Source: Fodinibius salinus (lineage in GTDB: Bacteria; Bacteroidota; Rhodothermia; Balneolales; Balneolaceae). Taken from it: DNA of 64,000 bases. Positions within the stretch are counted from its first letter, which is position 1. Every line of letters starts with the position of its first letter. The stretch lies in NCBI RefSeq assembly GCF_008124865.1, contig NZ_VNHY01000001.1:930001-994000 (forward strand), read 5' to 3'. The notes beneath the pieces are model-generated. The model did no database searches. It saw only the letters and a program-made list of their open reading frames with translations, and was not told the DNA's origin. A program made the translations under genes and the position numbers. Below are positions 32,904 through 41,702 of the stretch, piece after piece.

Positions 32904-33947
32904 CTATCCTTCCTGATTTTGATCACTGTCAAAATTAACCACATCTCCCTCGACCTGCTGCATACACACGCCCTCCTCTTGTTCGGTAATTTTTCCTATA
33001 ACTACAAAATCCTGAAATTCATCAGCTAATTTTTCTACACTTTCCTCTGGCAAAGTAAACATCAGCTCATAATCCTCACCACCATATAGTGCATACTTAT
33101 CTACGTCTTCTTTCATCTCATCGGCTACGGTACGCGTATCCAGTGCAATCGGAAAGGCTGCCTGATAAACATAAGCACCCAGCTCAGAGGCATTGGCAAT
33201 GTGCTTGAGTTCACTTACCAGTCCTTGCGTAACATCGATCATAGAAGTGGGACTGATCTTTAACTCACGAATTTGATTGATAAAGTCTTGACGCGCAACA
33301 GGAACCAATTGTCGTTTAACGACATATTCATAGTCGTCGAGATCAGGCTGGAAAGCAGTTTGCTCCTCCTGCTCTTCCCAGAATTCCTTTTCTCTCATTA
33401 AAATGCGCAGACCGGCAATGGCGCCTCCCAAGTCACCAGTTACACAAATTGCATCATCTTTGTTGGCTCCCCGGCGATAAATGATCTCATCCTCAGCTAC
33501 AGATCCATAGCAGGTGATATCGATACTTAACGTCTGGTGAGAGGCTGTCAGATCTCCACCCACAATCTGGAATTCGTAATCTTCACCAGCAGCTCCAATG
33601 CCACGATAAATCTCTTGTAGCATATCCACTGACAGTTTGTTGGGAACAGCCATATTAACTAATACCACCTCAGGCGTACCGTTCATTGCATAAATGTCAC
33701 TAACAGCAGCAGTGGCAATTTTATAACCTAAATGATGAAGCGGAACATAGGTAAGATCAAAGTTCACCCCTTCCATAAACGTTTCGGAACTGAGTAGTTT
33801 ATATCCTTCTTTGTTTTCTATGACGGCAGCATCATCACCGTACCCTTCTGCTACAGATGAGTGGGTAAAGCTATTTTGCTCCATCAGCTCATCAATAAGT
33901 TCCGTACGACCAAGCGATTGTATAGTTCTAAAATTTTTGTCAGACAT
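32904..33947 (-). CDS. thiL: Thiamine-monophosphate kinase
   Basis: ThiL phosphorylates thiamine monophosphate to the cofactor thiamine diphosphate. The ATG at 33947 (MSDKNFRTIQSLG) was chosen over an upstream one at 33980, which lies inside the terminator hairpin of the ExbD operon. The protein is 347 residues long. Family motifs are GYGDDAAVI, SSETFMEGVNFDLTYVPLHHLG, the SDIYAMNGTPEVVLVNMAVP block and VGGDLTASHQTLSI for nucleotide and Mg2+ binding, plus a C-terminal YGGEDYELMFTLP. It stands alone. TPP made here serves enzymes such as the 2-oxoglutarate dehydrogenase in this window. A Glu/Gln-rich insert near residue 200 (EEQEEQTAF) is unusual but harmless looking. Confidence 0.92.
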   Translation of the reverse strand: MSDKNFRTIQSLGRTELIDELMEQNSFTHSSVAEGYGDDAAVIENKEGYKLLSSETFMEGVNFDLTYVPLHHLGYKIATAAVSDIYAMNGTPEVVLVNMAVPNKLSVDMLQEIYRGIGAAGEDYEFQIVGGDLTASHQTLSIDITCYGSVAEDEIIYRRGANKDDAICVTGDLGGAIAGLRILMREKEFWEEQEEQTAFQPDLDDYEYVVKRQLVPVARQDFINQIRELKISPTSMIDVTQGLVSELKHIANASELGAYVYQAAFPIALDTRTVADEMKEDVDKYALYGGEDYELMFTLPEESVEKLADEFQDFVVIGKITEQEEGVCMQQVEGDVVNFDSDQNQEG

Positions 33948-33961
33948 AGTAGTTTGATAAT

Positions 33962-33996
33962 AAAAAAGGCAGGTACACAAAGTGTACTTGCCTTTT
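33962..33996 (-). terminator. Intrinsic terminator of the exbB-exbD operon
   Basis: GGCAGGTACAC / GTGTACTTGCC form an 11-bp stem with one G-U pair and a 3-base loop. The minus strand continues TTTTTTA. It lies 27 bp after the last exbD stop and 15 bp before the thiL start. Confidence 0.85.
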
Positions 33997-34022
33997 GAAA
34001 AAAATATTTAATTAACTGTAAA

Positions 34023-34472
34023 CTAAGATTGTTCTTGCTTCGTAGAATAATTAATTCGAAGTGCGCCTGCTTCACGCAACTCCTCCTGAATATCGGTCAC
34101 AATACCAAATTCAGCTTCATCATGTACACGAAGAGAAACAATTAGTTTAGGTTGTTCTTTAAGCTTGTCATACATGATATTGCGAACTGCTGCAACATCT
34201 TCTATGATTGAGTCATCAATCTGTATCTTTGTAGCCCCCAACTTAGTTCCTGATAACTTTTGCGGACCGACATAGATATAGCTGACAAGCCGTTTTTGTT
34301 CGATTTTTTCGATGTTTTGTGCCTGGGTATAATCAACTTTTACCTGTAAGGTAACTTCCCGAAGCACAGTTGTTACCATAAAGAAAATGAGTAACATGAA
34401 GATAATATCCGGCATTGCTGCCATCGGGATATCTTCTTTCGTTTTAGCAGATTTCTTTTCAAAATGTCCCAT
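34023..34472 (-). CDS. ExbD/TolR-family biopolymer transport protein (second copy)
   Basis: A 149-residue inner-membrane protein. A short cytoplasmic N-terminus (MGHFEKKSAKTKEDIPMAAM) is followed by the single membrane helix with the conserved channel Asp (MPDIIFMLLIFFMVTT) and a periplasmic domain of mixed alpha/beta type. With ExbB it forms the proton channel that powers TonB-dependent import. It is the last gene of the four-gene operon and lies 12 bp after the first exbD. Two different exbD genes in a row are common in Bacteroidota; the two copies here share the helix but not the periplasmic part, so they may form a heteromer. Confidence 0.9.
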   Translation of the reverse strand: MGHFEKKSAKTKEDIPMAAMPDIIFMLLIFFMVTTVLREVTLQVKVDYTQAQNIEKIEQKRLVSYIYVGPQKLSGTKLGATKIQIDDSIIEDVAAVRNIMYDKLKEQPKLIVSLRVHDEAEFGIVTDIQEELREAGALRINYSTKQEQS

Positions 34473-34484
34473 AATTGGATAAAG

Positions 34485-35030
34485 TTATTTGTTGGGCTCT
34501 GCGATTGAAATTTTCTTTGGATAAGCATTATCTACAGCCTTCTTTCTCTCACTGCCTTCCTTCAATTGTTCATAAGGTACGCCAAATTGAGATTGAGACT
34601 CTTGGTTCCGAAGCTCTTGGTAAGCTCCCATTACCTCATCAAGCATGTCAATATAGACATTATAAGGTGTTTTGCGATCCGTTTTTATGGATACAATAGC
34701 CTTATCCGGAGAAACTGACAAGTTCGGATCCTGTCCCCTGTTGGTAACAAAATCTTTTAAATTTTGCTTAACCTGAGTTACAGGCGTTGCCTCTGTTTCA
34801 CCGGTTCCCATCAACACCTGACCCTGAGAATTAACCAGAATCTTCATCATATTACGAGTTTTAATGGGCGGTGGGTCTTGATCAGACTTTGGCGGCAGCT
34901 GTAATCCAATACCCGTATCAACGTCAATAGTTGTTACAAGCAGGAAGAAAATCAGCAATAGGAATGCAATATCTGCCATCCCTGCACCACCAATTTCCGG
35001 GTCTTCTCGTTCTTTATCACTTCCAAACAT
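34485..35030 (-). CDS. exbD: ExbD/TolR-family biopolymer transport protein (first copy)
   Basis: A 181-residue inner-membrane protein with a polar N-terminus (MFGSDKEREDPEIGGAG) and one membrane helix carrying the channel Asp (MADIAFLLLIFFLLVTT). A Pro-rich linker (QLPPKSDQDPPP) leads into the periplasmic domain, which is longer than in the second copy. It acts with ExbB to couple proton flow to TonB. A TonB protein itself is not encoded here. The gene lies 16 bp downstream of the 89-residue membrane protein gene. The C-terminal tail after about residue 150 is charged and likely flexible. Confidence 0.9.
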   Translation of the reverse strand: MFGSDKEREDPEIGGAGMADIAFLLLIFFLLVTTIDVDTGIGLQLPPKSDQDPPPIKTRNMMKILVNSQGQVLMGTGETEATPVTQVKQNLKDFVTNRGQDPNLSVSPDKAIVSIKTDRKTPYNVYIDMLDEVMGAYQELRNQESQSQFGVPYEQLKEGSERKKAVDNAYPKKISIAEPNK

Positions 35031-35046
35031 GGTTATTTCCTAAGAG

Positions 35047-35316
35047 TTATATATTAAATGTCCCGCGAAGACCGGTAAGCAGAATGATCAGAACCATTGC
35101 TGCCATCATAAACAACATTGTACCAATTGCAGCTTTTGTAACAGTACCGGCTATTGCAAAAGCAATACCGAAAACTACAAATGGAACAATCATTGTTACT
35201 ATCTTTTTGATGTCTTGCTTGCCTTTCATGATGCTTCGAACACCGGAAACCAGCATTCCAATCACACCAAGGCCGATTAGTCCCAAACCGAGTCCTAACG
35301 CTAGTGATACAATCAT
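35047..35316 (-). CDS. Small membrane protein of the ExbB/ExbD operon
   Basis: An 89-residue protein made almost entirely of three hydrophobic helices (about residues 3-27, 40-60, and 64-84) with a short basic loop (RSIMKGKQDIKK) between the first two. I recognise no named domain. It lies between exbB and exbD with gaps of 53 and 16 bp and so is part of the same operon, as similar small proteins are in related genomes. A role as accessory subunit of the proton-channel complex is inferred from position only. Confidence 0.7.
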   Translation of the reverse strand: MIVSLALGLGLGLIGLGVIGMLVSGVRSIMKGKQDIKKIVTMIVPFVVFGIAFAIAGTVTKAAIGTMLFMMAAMVLIILLTGLRGTFNI

Positions 35317-35369
35317 AAGTAGAAAAAGTTATGAGTTAGTTATGAAATTTTATGATTCAACACCGACTG

Positions 35370-36089
35370 TTATGCTTCAGACTCGGAAGAAGAGGTATCG
35401 ACTATTTGCTCACCTTTTTCAAGAGCAATAATAGAGTCAATAAGCGTAATAGAACTTTCTTCCATTTCAGAAATCAGGCGATCAATTTTCGAGACACAAT
35501 AGTTGTAGCCGATCTGCAAAATAATACCTGCAAGTAGTCCAGCAGCAGTAGTCAAGAGTGCCACCTTAATACCACCCGCAACCAACGATGGTGAAATATC
35601 ACCGGCTGCTTCAATGGCATCAAATGCCTGAATCATACCTACAACCGTACCGAGGAACCCAAGTAGTGGTGCAATGGCAATAAACAGCGAAAGCCAAACC
35701 AACCCACGCTCCAGAAAGCTCATTTCAATAGAACCGTAGGCTGAAATTGCCTTTTCTGCGGCTTCAACACCTTCATCTACCCGCATAAGTCCTGCTTGAA
35801 AAACAGAAGCAACAGGACCGCGTGTTTCAGCACACAGTTCTTTTGCAGCAGGTACGCCGCCTTCTTGCAGAGCTTCTTGCACGTCCACAATAAAATTGCG
35901 CGTGTCAATGTCAGCAAGGTTTAGTGTAATAATTCGTTCCAGAAAGATAGCCAGACCAAGAATCAAGGCCACAAGGACTGGCCACATAAAACCGCCCTCA
36001 TTACCTTCATTAAATTTTTCAACGAGCACATTAAAAAATCCCGGGTCACCTGTAGCTTGTAACAGAAAGAGCGTTATTGTTGATGTCAT
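35370..36089 (-). CDS. exbB: MotA/TolQ/ExbB proton channel protein
   Basis: A 239-residue protein with three membrane helices: one near residues 33-50 (WPVLVALILGLAIFLERI), and the TolQ-type pair near 130-155 and 165-200 (FIAIAPLLGFLGTVVGMIQAF and VALLTTAAGLLAGIILQI). The GTVVGM and TTAAGL stretches carry the conserved polar Thr residues that line the channel in ExbB, TolQ and MotA. The large cytoplasmic loop between helix 1 and 2 is typical. It is the first gene of the operon. The complex should energise receptors such as the one at 27838. Confidence 0.92.
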   Translation of the reverse strand: MTSTITLFLLQATGDPGFFNVLVEKFNEGNEGGFMWPVLVALILGLAIFLERIITLNLADIDTRNFIVDVQEALQEGGVPAAKELCAETRGPVASVFQAGLMRVDEGVEAAEKAISAYGSIEMSFLERGLVWLSLFIAIAPLLGFLGTVVGMIQAFDAIEAAGDISPSLVAGGIKVALLTTAAGLLAGIILQIGYNYCVSKIDRLISEMEESSITLIDSIIALEKGEQIVDTSSSESEA

Positions 36090-36237
36090 ACTATTATTCC
36101 GATTAGATTAATTGGTTATCTGTTAATAAGGGCTTACAAAGATGCAAAATGATAGATCATTTTATCTAAAATGTCAAAGACATACTAGCCTATTTTTTGC
36201 AAATATCAACCCTGTACATGTTTTTTAAATGTTAAAA

Positions 36238-38229
36238 CTAATTGTTACCTGATGCTACTGTTGCAGTTACATCATTAAAATGTTGAAGACCCGCATCTAA
36301 AAATTGCTGAAATTCTTTTTTATCAGCATATCCAACAAGCTGTTCAAGTATCTCTTCATTTTCAGGATTTAAAATAACATACGTCGGCAAAGCCACCGTA
36401 CCTGTTAACTTAAACTGAAATCGTTGGTTTGCAGGTCCCTCCGTTCCGTCATCCGTATATAAACGCACTTGCTGCATTTTTGCAAATCGTTTTTTTATAG
36501 ATGGGAGTGGAAATACATTTGTTTCCATCGCCCGACAGTTTGTACACGTATAGCCTGTAAAGTCTATAAATACCGGCTTATTTTGTTTGATAGCTTTCTT
36601 TTTGGCTTCCTCAAAATTGCTCGACCACATTTCTGAATTAGCCATTTCATTGCCGGATGTTTGCTGCTGTGCGAAAGAACGCACAACACTAACATCCGTG
36701 GCTTGCTTGGGCGGCAACCACGCATCCCAAATACCCAGTGACGCCCCCATTAATCCGGGTATTAAATAAAAGCTAAACAACAAAAAAGGCATAGCCAGCA
36801 TTAGCCGTCCCGTACCAATTTGGCGCGACTCTGACTCGTTACTGATACTGTAAACACCTAATAAATATAAACCTGCAAGCAAAAAGATGGCAATCCAGGT
36901 GGCAATCGCAAAAGGACGCGATATAATGCCCCACTCCCAAACAAGATCAACATTGGATAAAAACTTGATGGCAGCTGCAAGTTCAATAAACCCTAATAAA
37001 ACTTTTACAATATTCATCCACGAACCGCTCTTTGGCAACGATTCTAACCAACGGGGGAATAATGCAAATGCCACAAATGGACTTGCAAATGCCGTTGCAA
37101 AGCCTGCCATCCCAATAATAGGATAAAACCATTCTCCACCGGTTGTTGCTGCCAACACACCCCCTACAAAAGGAGCTGTACATGAAAAAGAAACGGCACT
37201 GATAGTGAGCGCCATAAACAGAATGCCCACCGCTCCGGTACTTTCATTACTTTTTTGATTTAACCAGTTTGTAAGCTGGTGCGGTAACCGCAGATCAAAA
37301 GCACCAAGCAAACTCACCGCAAAAACAATGAGCACTAATGCTATAAATAAGTTGACCCACGGATTTGCAGCAAACTGATTAGCCCCCGAAGCCCCAATAA
37401 ACACCGCCAGCAGTGCTCCCAAAATGGTAAATGTAATTACGATTGCTGCACCAAAACCAAGAGCTTGTCCAATCGCCTTACGACCTTGCCCCTCCTTTTC
37501 TTTAGAAAAAAACGAAACAGTAAGCGGAATCATAGGAAATACGCAGGGTGTCAACAGTGCCGCAAAGCCTGCAGTAAGAGCAATCCATAAAAAAGAAAAA
37601 ATCCCTTGCCCACCTACATTGCTTGTTTTAACAGAGCTATTATCGGTAGCATCCTTGTTTTTAAAGGAACCAGAAGTATCCTTAGAGGTATTGCTATTTG
37701 CAGATTCCACCCCCCCAAATTTCTGATAAGGCATATCGGCCACACCGCTAACATTCACCGAGTGCGTGATAGACTTTGTTTGAGGAGGGAGACACTTTTC
37801 GTCATCGCAAACCTGATATAGTACTTCCAGGTCAACTTCAGCAGAACCTGAAACATTTTTCCGGAATGCAATGGGAATTGTAAATGTAGCTTCACCTGTA
37901 TGCCAACCCAGCTCCACATTAAAATTGGGGTCCATCTCTATGGCCGGCTCCGATTCGGTAGGATTTCCGGCAATTGCCATTTTATCGCTGACCGATGAAA
38001 ACTTGGTAGGATAAGGTCCGGCATCAGGATCATTGGCAATAGAATACAGGTGCCATTTCCCATTAATGTTAGCCTCAATGGTAATATCAAAAACCTCACC
38101 GGCAGCTACTTGTTCAGGAGCCTCTATTACAGAATACGAAACCGGATCCATCATCTGACCCTGAACAAAAAATGGGGATAACACCATTACGGCGATCCCC
38201 ACAAAAAATTTGAGTGTCGATATTTTCAT
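36238..38229 (-). CDS. dsbD: Thiol:disulfide interchange protein DsbD
   Basis: A 663-residue inner-membrane protein that carries electrons from cytoplasmic thioredoxin to the periplasm. It has a signal peptide ending VQGQ, and a periplasmic N-terminal domain with the Cys pair in YQVCDDEKCLPP. The central CcdA-like membrane domain (about 215-500) has two half-channels (LTPCVFPMIPL and SFSCTAPFVGG, each with the redox Cys). The C-terminal thioredoxin-like domain has the active site C562-T-N-C565. All four expected Cys sites are present. It is 30 bp downstream of rplI and probably read through from the ribosomal operon. It may serve cytochrome c maturation or oxidative-damage repair. Confidence 0.92.
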   Translation of the reverse strand: MKISTLKFFVGIAVMVLSPFFVQGQMMDPVSYSVIEAPEQVAAGEVFDITIEANINGKWHLYSIANDPDAGPYPTKFSSVSDKMAIAGNPTESEPAIEMDPNFNVELGWHTGEATFTIPIAFRKNVSGSAEVDLEVLYQVCDDEKCLPPQTKSITHSVNVSGVADMPYQKFGGVESANSNTSKDTSGSFKNKDATDNSSVKTSNVGGQGIFSFLWIALTAGFAALLTPCVFPMIPLTVSFFSKEKEGQGRKAIGQALGFGAAIVITFTILGALLAVFIGASGANQFAANPWVNLFIALVLIVFAVSLLGAFDLRLPHQLTNWLNQKSNESTGAVGILFMALTISAVSFSCTAPFVGGVLAATTGGEWFYPIIGMAGFATAFASPFVAFALFPRWLESLPKSGSWMNIVKVLLGFIELAAAIKFLSNVDLVWEWGIISRPFAIATWIAIFLLAGLYLLGVYSISNESESRQIGTGRLMLAMPFLLFSFYLIPGLMGASLGIWDAWLPPKQATDVSVVRSFAQQQTSGNEMANSEMWSSNFEEAKKKAIKQNKPVFIDFTGYTCTNCRAMETNVFPLPSIKKRFAKMQQVRLYTDDGTEGPANQRFQFKLTGTVALPTYVILNPENEEILEQLVGYADKKEFQQFLDAGLQHFNDVTATVASGNN

Positions 38230-38259
38230 TACTGGATAATTACATTAAACGCTTCGGGC

Positions 38260-38718
38260 TTATTGCTTCACCACCCAAACCTTGATCTCTGCTTTGATTT
38301 CACTAATCAAGTTTACGGTTGCCGTATATTCACCCAGTGTCTTGATGTCTTTATCCAGAGATATCTTACGTTTGTCAATATTGATATCGCGTTCAGCTAG
38401 TGCGTCAGCGATATCCTGATTCGTTACTGAACCGTGAATACGCTCATCTTCGCCAACAGCTACTGGTATGGTAACAGATGTTGTTTCCAGGCGTTCGGCC
38501 ATATCCTGAGCCCTTTCGACGGTAAGCTCGGCACGACGTTCTGCCTTCTCTTTCATCCGCTCAACACGTTTTAATGCACCGTCGGTGGCCATCATAGCCT
38601 TGCCTTGGGGAATTAAATAATTCCGGCCGTATCCGGCTTTAACTTCAACGATGTCGCCGGCATCACCCAGCTTGTTAACATCTTCTCTTAAAATTAACTT
38701 CATGTATTTGTTAGCCAT
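38260..38718 (-). CDS. rplI: 50S ribosomal protein L9
   Basis: A 152-residue protein of the large subunit with the N-terminal domain ILREDVNKLGDAGDIVEVK AGYGRNYLIP, the long connecting helix (about residues 45-80) and a C-terminal RNA-binding domain. The ATG at 38718 is used here; an in-frame ATG five codons later (38703, MKLILREDV) matches the usual family start and may be the real one. It is the third gene of the rpsF-rpsR-rplI group, 18 bp after rpsR, and is followed by dsbD at 30 bp. Confidence 0.95.
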   Translation of the reverse strand: MANKYMKLILREDVNKLGDAGDIVEVKAGYGRNYLIPQGKAMMATDGALKRVERMKEKAERRAELTVERAQDMAERLETTSVTIPVAVGEDERIHGSVTNQDIADALAERDINIDKRKISLDKDIKTLGEYTATVNLISEIKAEIKVWVVKQ

Positions 38719-38736
38719 GGGAATATAAAATCTTTT

Positions 38737-38988
38737 TTATCGAAGGTTATCTGCTACATATGGGATTAAACCAAGAAATCGTGCACGCTTAATCGCCGTT
38801 GTCAATTGACGCTGGTACTTAGCGCTTGTTCCTGTCACGCGGCGGGGAAGAATTTTTCCCTGATCATTGGTAAACCGCTGTAGCAAATCAGTGTCCTTAT
38901 AATCAATGTACTCAATGCCAGCTTTGGTAAACTTGCATTCTCGTTTCTTTATGTGACCCTTTTTCGGGTGTGATGGATTCTTAATCAT
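38737..38988 (-). CDS. rpsR: 30S ribosomal protein S18
   Basis: An 83-residue small-subunit protein that binds 16S rRNA together with S6. The core [28 protein letters not shown] and [13 protein letters not shown] is typical. A Cys in KKRECKF is present, but the full zinc-binding set of the C+ form is not. It lies 31 bp after rpsF and 18 bp before rplI. No ssb or priB gene stands between rpsF and rpsR. Confidence 0.95.
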   Translation of the reverse strand: MIKNPSHPKKGHIKKRECKFTKAGIEYIDYKDTDLLQRFTNDQGKILPRRVTGTSAKYQRQLTTAIKRARFLGLIPYVADNLR

Positions 38989-39019
38989 AATAACAAAAGG
39001 TTGTATTTAAAGAGATGGA

Positions 39020-39406
39020 TTAATCTTCGTCTTCTTCCTCTTCCTCATTGTGCTCTTCAACAAAGACAGGGGGGACAGCATTTTTACGCTGAAGTTCACG
39101 GTGACGCATCATTTTCGCATCGTACCGAAGCGTCAGATACCGCATGATTTCATCATCAATGCGAAGTGCGCGCTCCAGTTTTTCGATGAGTTCTCCAGGA
39201 GCTGTAAAGTAAGCATTTACGTAATATCCGCTCGTTTTGCCTTCCATTTCATGCTCAATCTTGCGAATACCCCATTGATCAACCTCGTCAATTTCACCGT
39301 CATTATCCTTGATAATACCGGTAAACTTCTCAACAATCTCGTCGTACTCATCATCTTCGAGTACGGGATTTATGATATACGTTATTTCGTAATAATTTTT
39401 ACTCAT
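39020..39406 (-). CDS. rpsF: 30S ribosomal protein S6
   Basis: A 128-residue protein with the ferredoxin-like S6 fold (YYEITYIINPVLEDDEYDEIV, then WGIRKIEHEMEGKTSGYYVNAYF, then IMRYLTLRYD). The last 12 residues are almost all Glu and Asp (EEHNEEEEEDED), an acidic tail seen in many S6 proteins. It forms a pair with S18 on the small subunit. It is the first gene of the operon and has a clear Bacteroidota-type promoter about 75 bp upstream. Confidence 0.95.
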   Translation of the reverse strand: MSKNYYEITYIINPVLEDDEYDEIVEKFTGIIKDNDGEIDEVDQWGIRKIEHEMEGKTSGYYVNAYFTAPGELIEKLERALRIDDEIMRYLTLRYDAKMMRHRELQRKNAVPPVFVEEHNEEEEEDED

Positions 39407-39479
39407 GTAGATATGTTTCCTTTGGTTGTTCCTTCATTGAAACAGCCGACATAGTGACTTTCACTCGTCAGCAGGCACG

Positions 39480-39510
39480 CAAAGATAGCTTTTTTTGTAG
39501 TTAATTACAA
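39480..39510 (-). promoter_or_regulatory. Promoter of rpsF (TTG-N20-TATCTTTG)
   Basis: On the minus strand TTG (39510-39508), a 20-base spacer, and TATCTTTG (39487-39480) fit the Bacteroidota -33/-7 consensus TTTG / TAnnTTTG. The start codon follows about 73 bp downstream. Confidence 0.7.
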
Positions 39511-39750
39511 TCTAGTCAGTCAATAAAATTTGATAATCTTAACAACGCTGAACCTAACCAACAGATTCTCTTTCTCCTCTGCTGCTAAGGAAAATAAGAT
39601 CTAACCCTACTACTGTTAGCTTCTACTGAGAGGATAATAATTCCCAATCCTTAGGACAGCAGTACAGTTTAACAAAACACCAAGAACAAACATCAAATGA
39701 AACTGTAATACCCCGCCAGGATTCAAAATACTGACAGGTCTGATGCATAA

Positions 39751-39783
39751 TAAAACCCGCAGTGGCTGGGAGGCCACTGCAGG
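39751..39783 (-). terminator. Intrinsic terminator of the PD40 lipoprotein gene
   Basis: The minus strand reads CCTGCAGTGGC, a 6-base loop, and GCCACTGCGGG, then TTTTATTAT. It lies 52 bp past the stop codon. Sequence beyond the hairpin (TGCATCAGACCTG) recurs next to a similar hairpin at 41241. Confidence 0.8.
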
Positions 39784-39835
39784 AAAATATTATTATTACG
39801 GCAATAAGAGTTCGCCGTCGGTTAATATCGGGTGA

Positions 39836-41038
39836 TTACTCCACCGGGCTCCAGTAGGGAGTATTGTCGGCGGCGCTGTGGTCCGTCAGCTTAACGGAGG
39901 TGTCGCTGCCGTCGGCATTGGTTTTATACACTTCATAATTACCATCGCGCGTGGAGTAAAAGGCCAGTTCACTGCCATCGGGCGACCAGCTGGGCAAACC
40001 ATCCGACGCCGGATCGTTAGTCAGCTGCTGCACGTCGTTGCCGTCGGCATTCATGGTGTGGATCTCCAGGTTCCCCGAACGGTCGCTGGTAAAGGCAATG
40101 GTGCTGCCATCCGGCGACCAGCGGGGCGTAGCATTATAATCGGTGTCGCTGGTGATCTGCTGGTGGTCGCTGCCATCAGGATTCATGCTGTAAATCTCAA
40201 AATCTCCGTCGGTCTTGCTGGCATAAACAATCTTAGACCCGTCCGGGGACCAGTGCGGAGATTCATCACCAGCGCTGTTGTTGGTCAGCCGCTGCTCGCC
40301 GCTGCCGTCGGCTCCGATCGTATAAATTTCTAGATTCCCACTACGTTCGTCCACAAAAGCCAGGCTGCTGCCGTCTGGGGACCAGCTGCTCGCCCCTCCG
40401 AGCAGGGACACTTTCGCTCCCGCGGCCGTCAGCTGCTGGACGTTCGAACCGTCAGCATCCATCACATACAGGTGCGTCGTAGAACCGCCACGGTTACTGA
40501 CAAAAGCAATCTTGGTGCCATTAGGAGAAATCGGACCGGCAAAGTCAGCGGCGGTGTTGTCGGTTTGTTTTGTCGGTGTCGAGCCGTCGGTATTCATCAG
40601 GAATACTTCCTGGTCTCCGTCGCGGTCGCTGGTAAAAGCAATCTTGCCATCAGCTGCGGCCTGGCACTCCACGTCAAAGGAGGTGGAGGTGGTATCCCCG
40701 GCGGTAATGGTTACCGTTTGGGAGTTGCTCCCGTTTTTTACCGCACAGTTGCCGGCCATGCCGGACAATTCGGTATTCACATCCCCTTCGGAGAGACCCG
40801 CTAGGATTACGGTGCCCGACGAAGATACGCTCTTGCTGGTGCCACCGGCGCTGACGGTGTAGCCGTCGCCGTCAATGTCATCACCGGTGCTGCTGGTGGT
40901 CACTTCCACCGCCCCGGTGGTGGGTTCGTCATTGTTGTTGGGATTGGTCGGGCCGTGGCCGTCATCACCGCCGCAAGAAAAAATAAATAAGATTGAAAGA
41001 ATTAGAATTGATAATTGTAATAATCGTTTCATAGTCAA
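39836..41038 (-). CDS. TolB-like PD40 beta-propeller lipoprotein
   Basis: A 400-residue protein with a lipoprotein signal ending FIFSCGG (start at 41038, or at 41032 giving MKRLLQLS). A Gly/Asp-rich linker leads to an Ig-like domain (about 45-125). Then come six PD40 repeats of the form SWSPDGSxLAFxSxRDGNxEIYxMNADGS, a full TolB-type six-bladed propeller. It probably binds a protein partner or sugar at the cell surface; function is unknown. The gene looks clearly richer in G and C than its neighbours, and the flanks carry repeated terminator sequences, which together suggest a separate origin. It has its own terminator. Confidence 0.87.
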   Translation of the reverse strand: MTMKRLLQLSILILSILFIFSCGGDDGHGPTNPNNNDEPTTGAVEVTTSSTGDDIDGDGYTVSAGGTSKSVSSSGTVILAGLSEGDVNTELSGMAGNCAVKNGSNSQTVTITAGDTTSTSFDVECQAAADGKIAFTSDRDGDQEVFLMNTDGSTPTKQTDNTAADFAGPISPNGTKIAFVSNRGGSTTHLYVMDADGSNVQQLTAAGAKVSLLGGASSWSPDGSSLAFVDERSGNLEIYTIGADGSGEQRLTNNSAGDESPHWSPDGSKIVYASKTDGDFEIYSMNPDGSDHQQITSDTDYNATPRWSPDGSTIAFTSDRSGNLEIHTMNADGNDVQQLTNDPASDGLPSWSPDGSELAFYSTRDGNYEVYKTNADGSDTSVKLTDHSAADNTPYWSPVE

Positions 41039-41702
41039 TAAGAGTCTGGGTCAAAGTTAACTGTTGTGATCTGTTGTCATCACAGGTCCTTATACACATT
41101 GGCGGCGGGGGTACCCCTAAGGGAATTACCTGCCCAACAAAGCCAACGAAATACTACTTCTACATTGCAACATGCGTGTTGGCCAGCAAACATAGGACAA
41201 ATTAATTTCATCATAACCCCCGGCAGGTCTGATCCATAATAAAACCCGCAGCAGCTGTGACGCCACTGCGGGTAAGAGTATGATACAACAATATTCGCTG
41301 TCGGTAGGATTTTCATCGTCGCATAATTGTCGGTATTCGGTGAAAATATTGCTCGTACCTAATATCATACGTACCAATAGACTAACCGATTTATCGGTGA
41401 CAAATAAGAAGGAAAGGTACTTTAATCTTTTAGAACTGCCACACACTAGTTCCAGCCCCAAATATCACTAGTTATTGACCCAGTAGAACTCTGTCAACAG
41501 AAAATGTAAGATTAGCTACACTAGAGGGTAATCTATAACATGAATTATGTCAGGTCGGGGTGAATTAAATCCAACTAGATCTAAACGATCATAAGCTATC
41601 CCATCAAACTGGGAGAAATCGTTTACAAGATATCAATAGGAAAAGGTACAGTCGTTTCAAAGAGGTTGCGATCGTTCAAGATGATAAAATTGGTGTAAAA
41701 CA
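41039..41702. other. Region between the PD40 lipoprotein and nuoN, possible remnant of a duplicated unit
   Basis: This 664-bp region has no believable gene. It contains a second copy of the terminator-like sequence at 41241-41273 with the same flank AGGTCTGATCCATAATAAAACCCGCAG split by a single base change. Short matches to the 3' end of the PD40 gene continue beyond it (TTCGC(C/T)GTCGGT). This fits the leftover end of a lost paralogue. Minus-strand frames at 41080-41461 have no domain features. Confidence 0.45.
41241..41273 (-). terminator. Terminator-like hairpin, second copy
   Basis: On the minus strand ACCCGCAGTGGC and GCTGCTGCGGGT pair as a GC-rich stem and are followed by TTTTATTATGG. 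The downstream bases are nearly identical to those at the PD40 terminator 1.5 kb away. It could end the nuo operon transcript, 430 bp past nuoN. Confidence 0.6.

Noticed and set aside
41126-41461. Minus-strand frames between the PD40 gene and nuoN
   Set aside because: They run across the terminator-like hairpin and show no domain; treated as remnant DNA.
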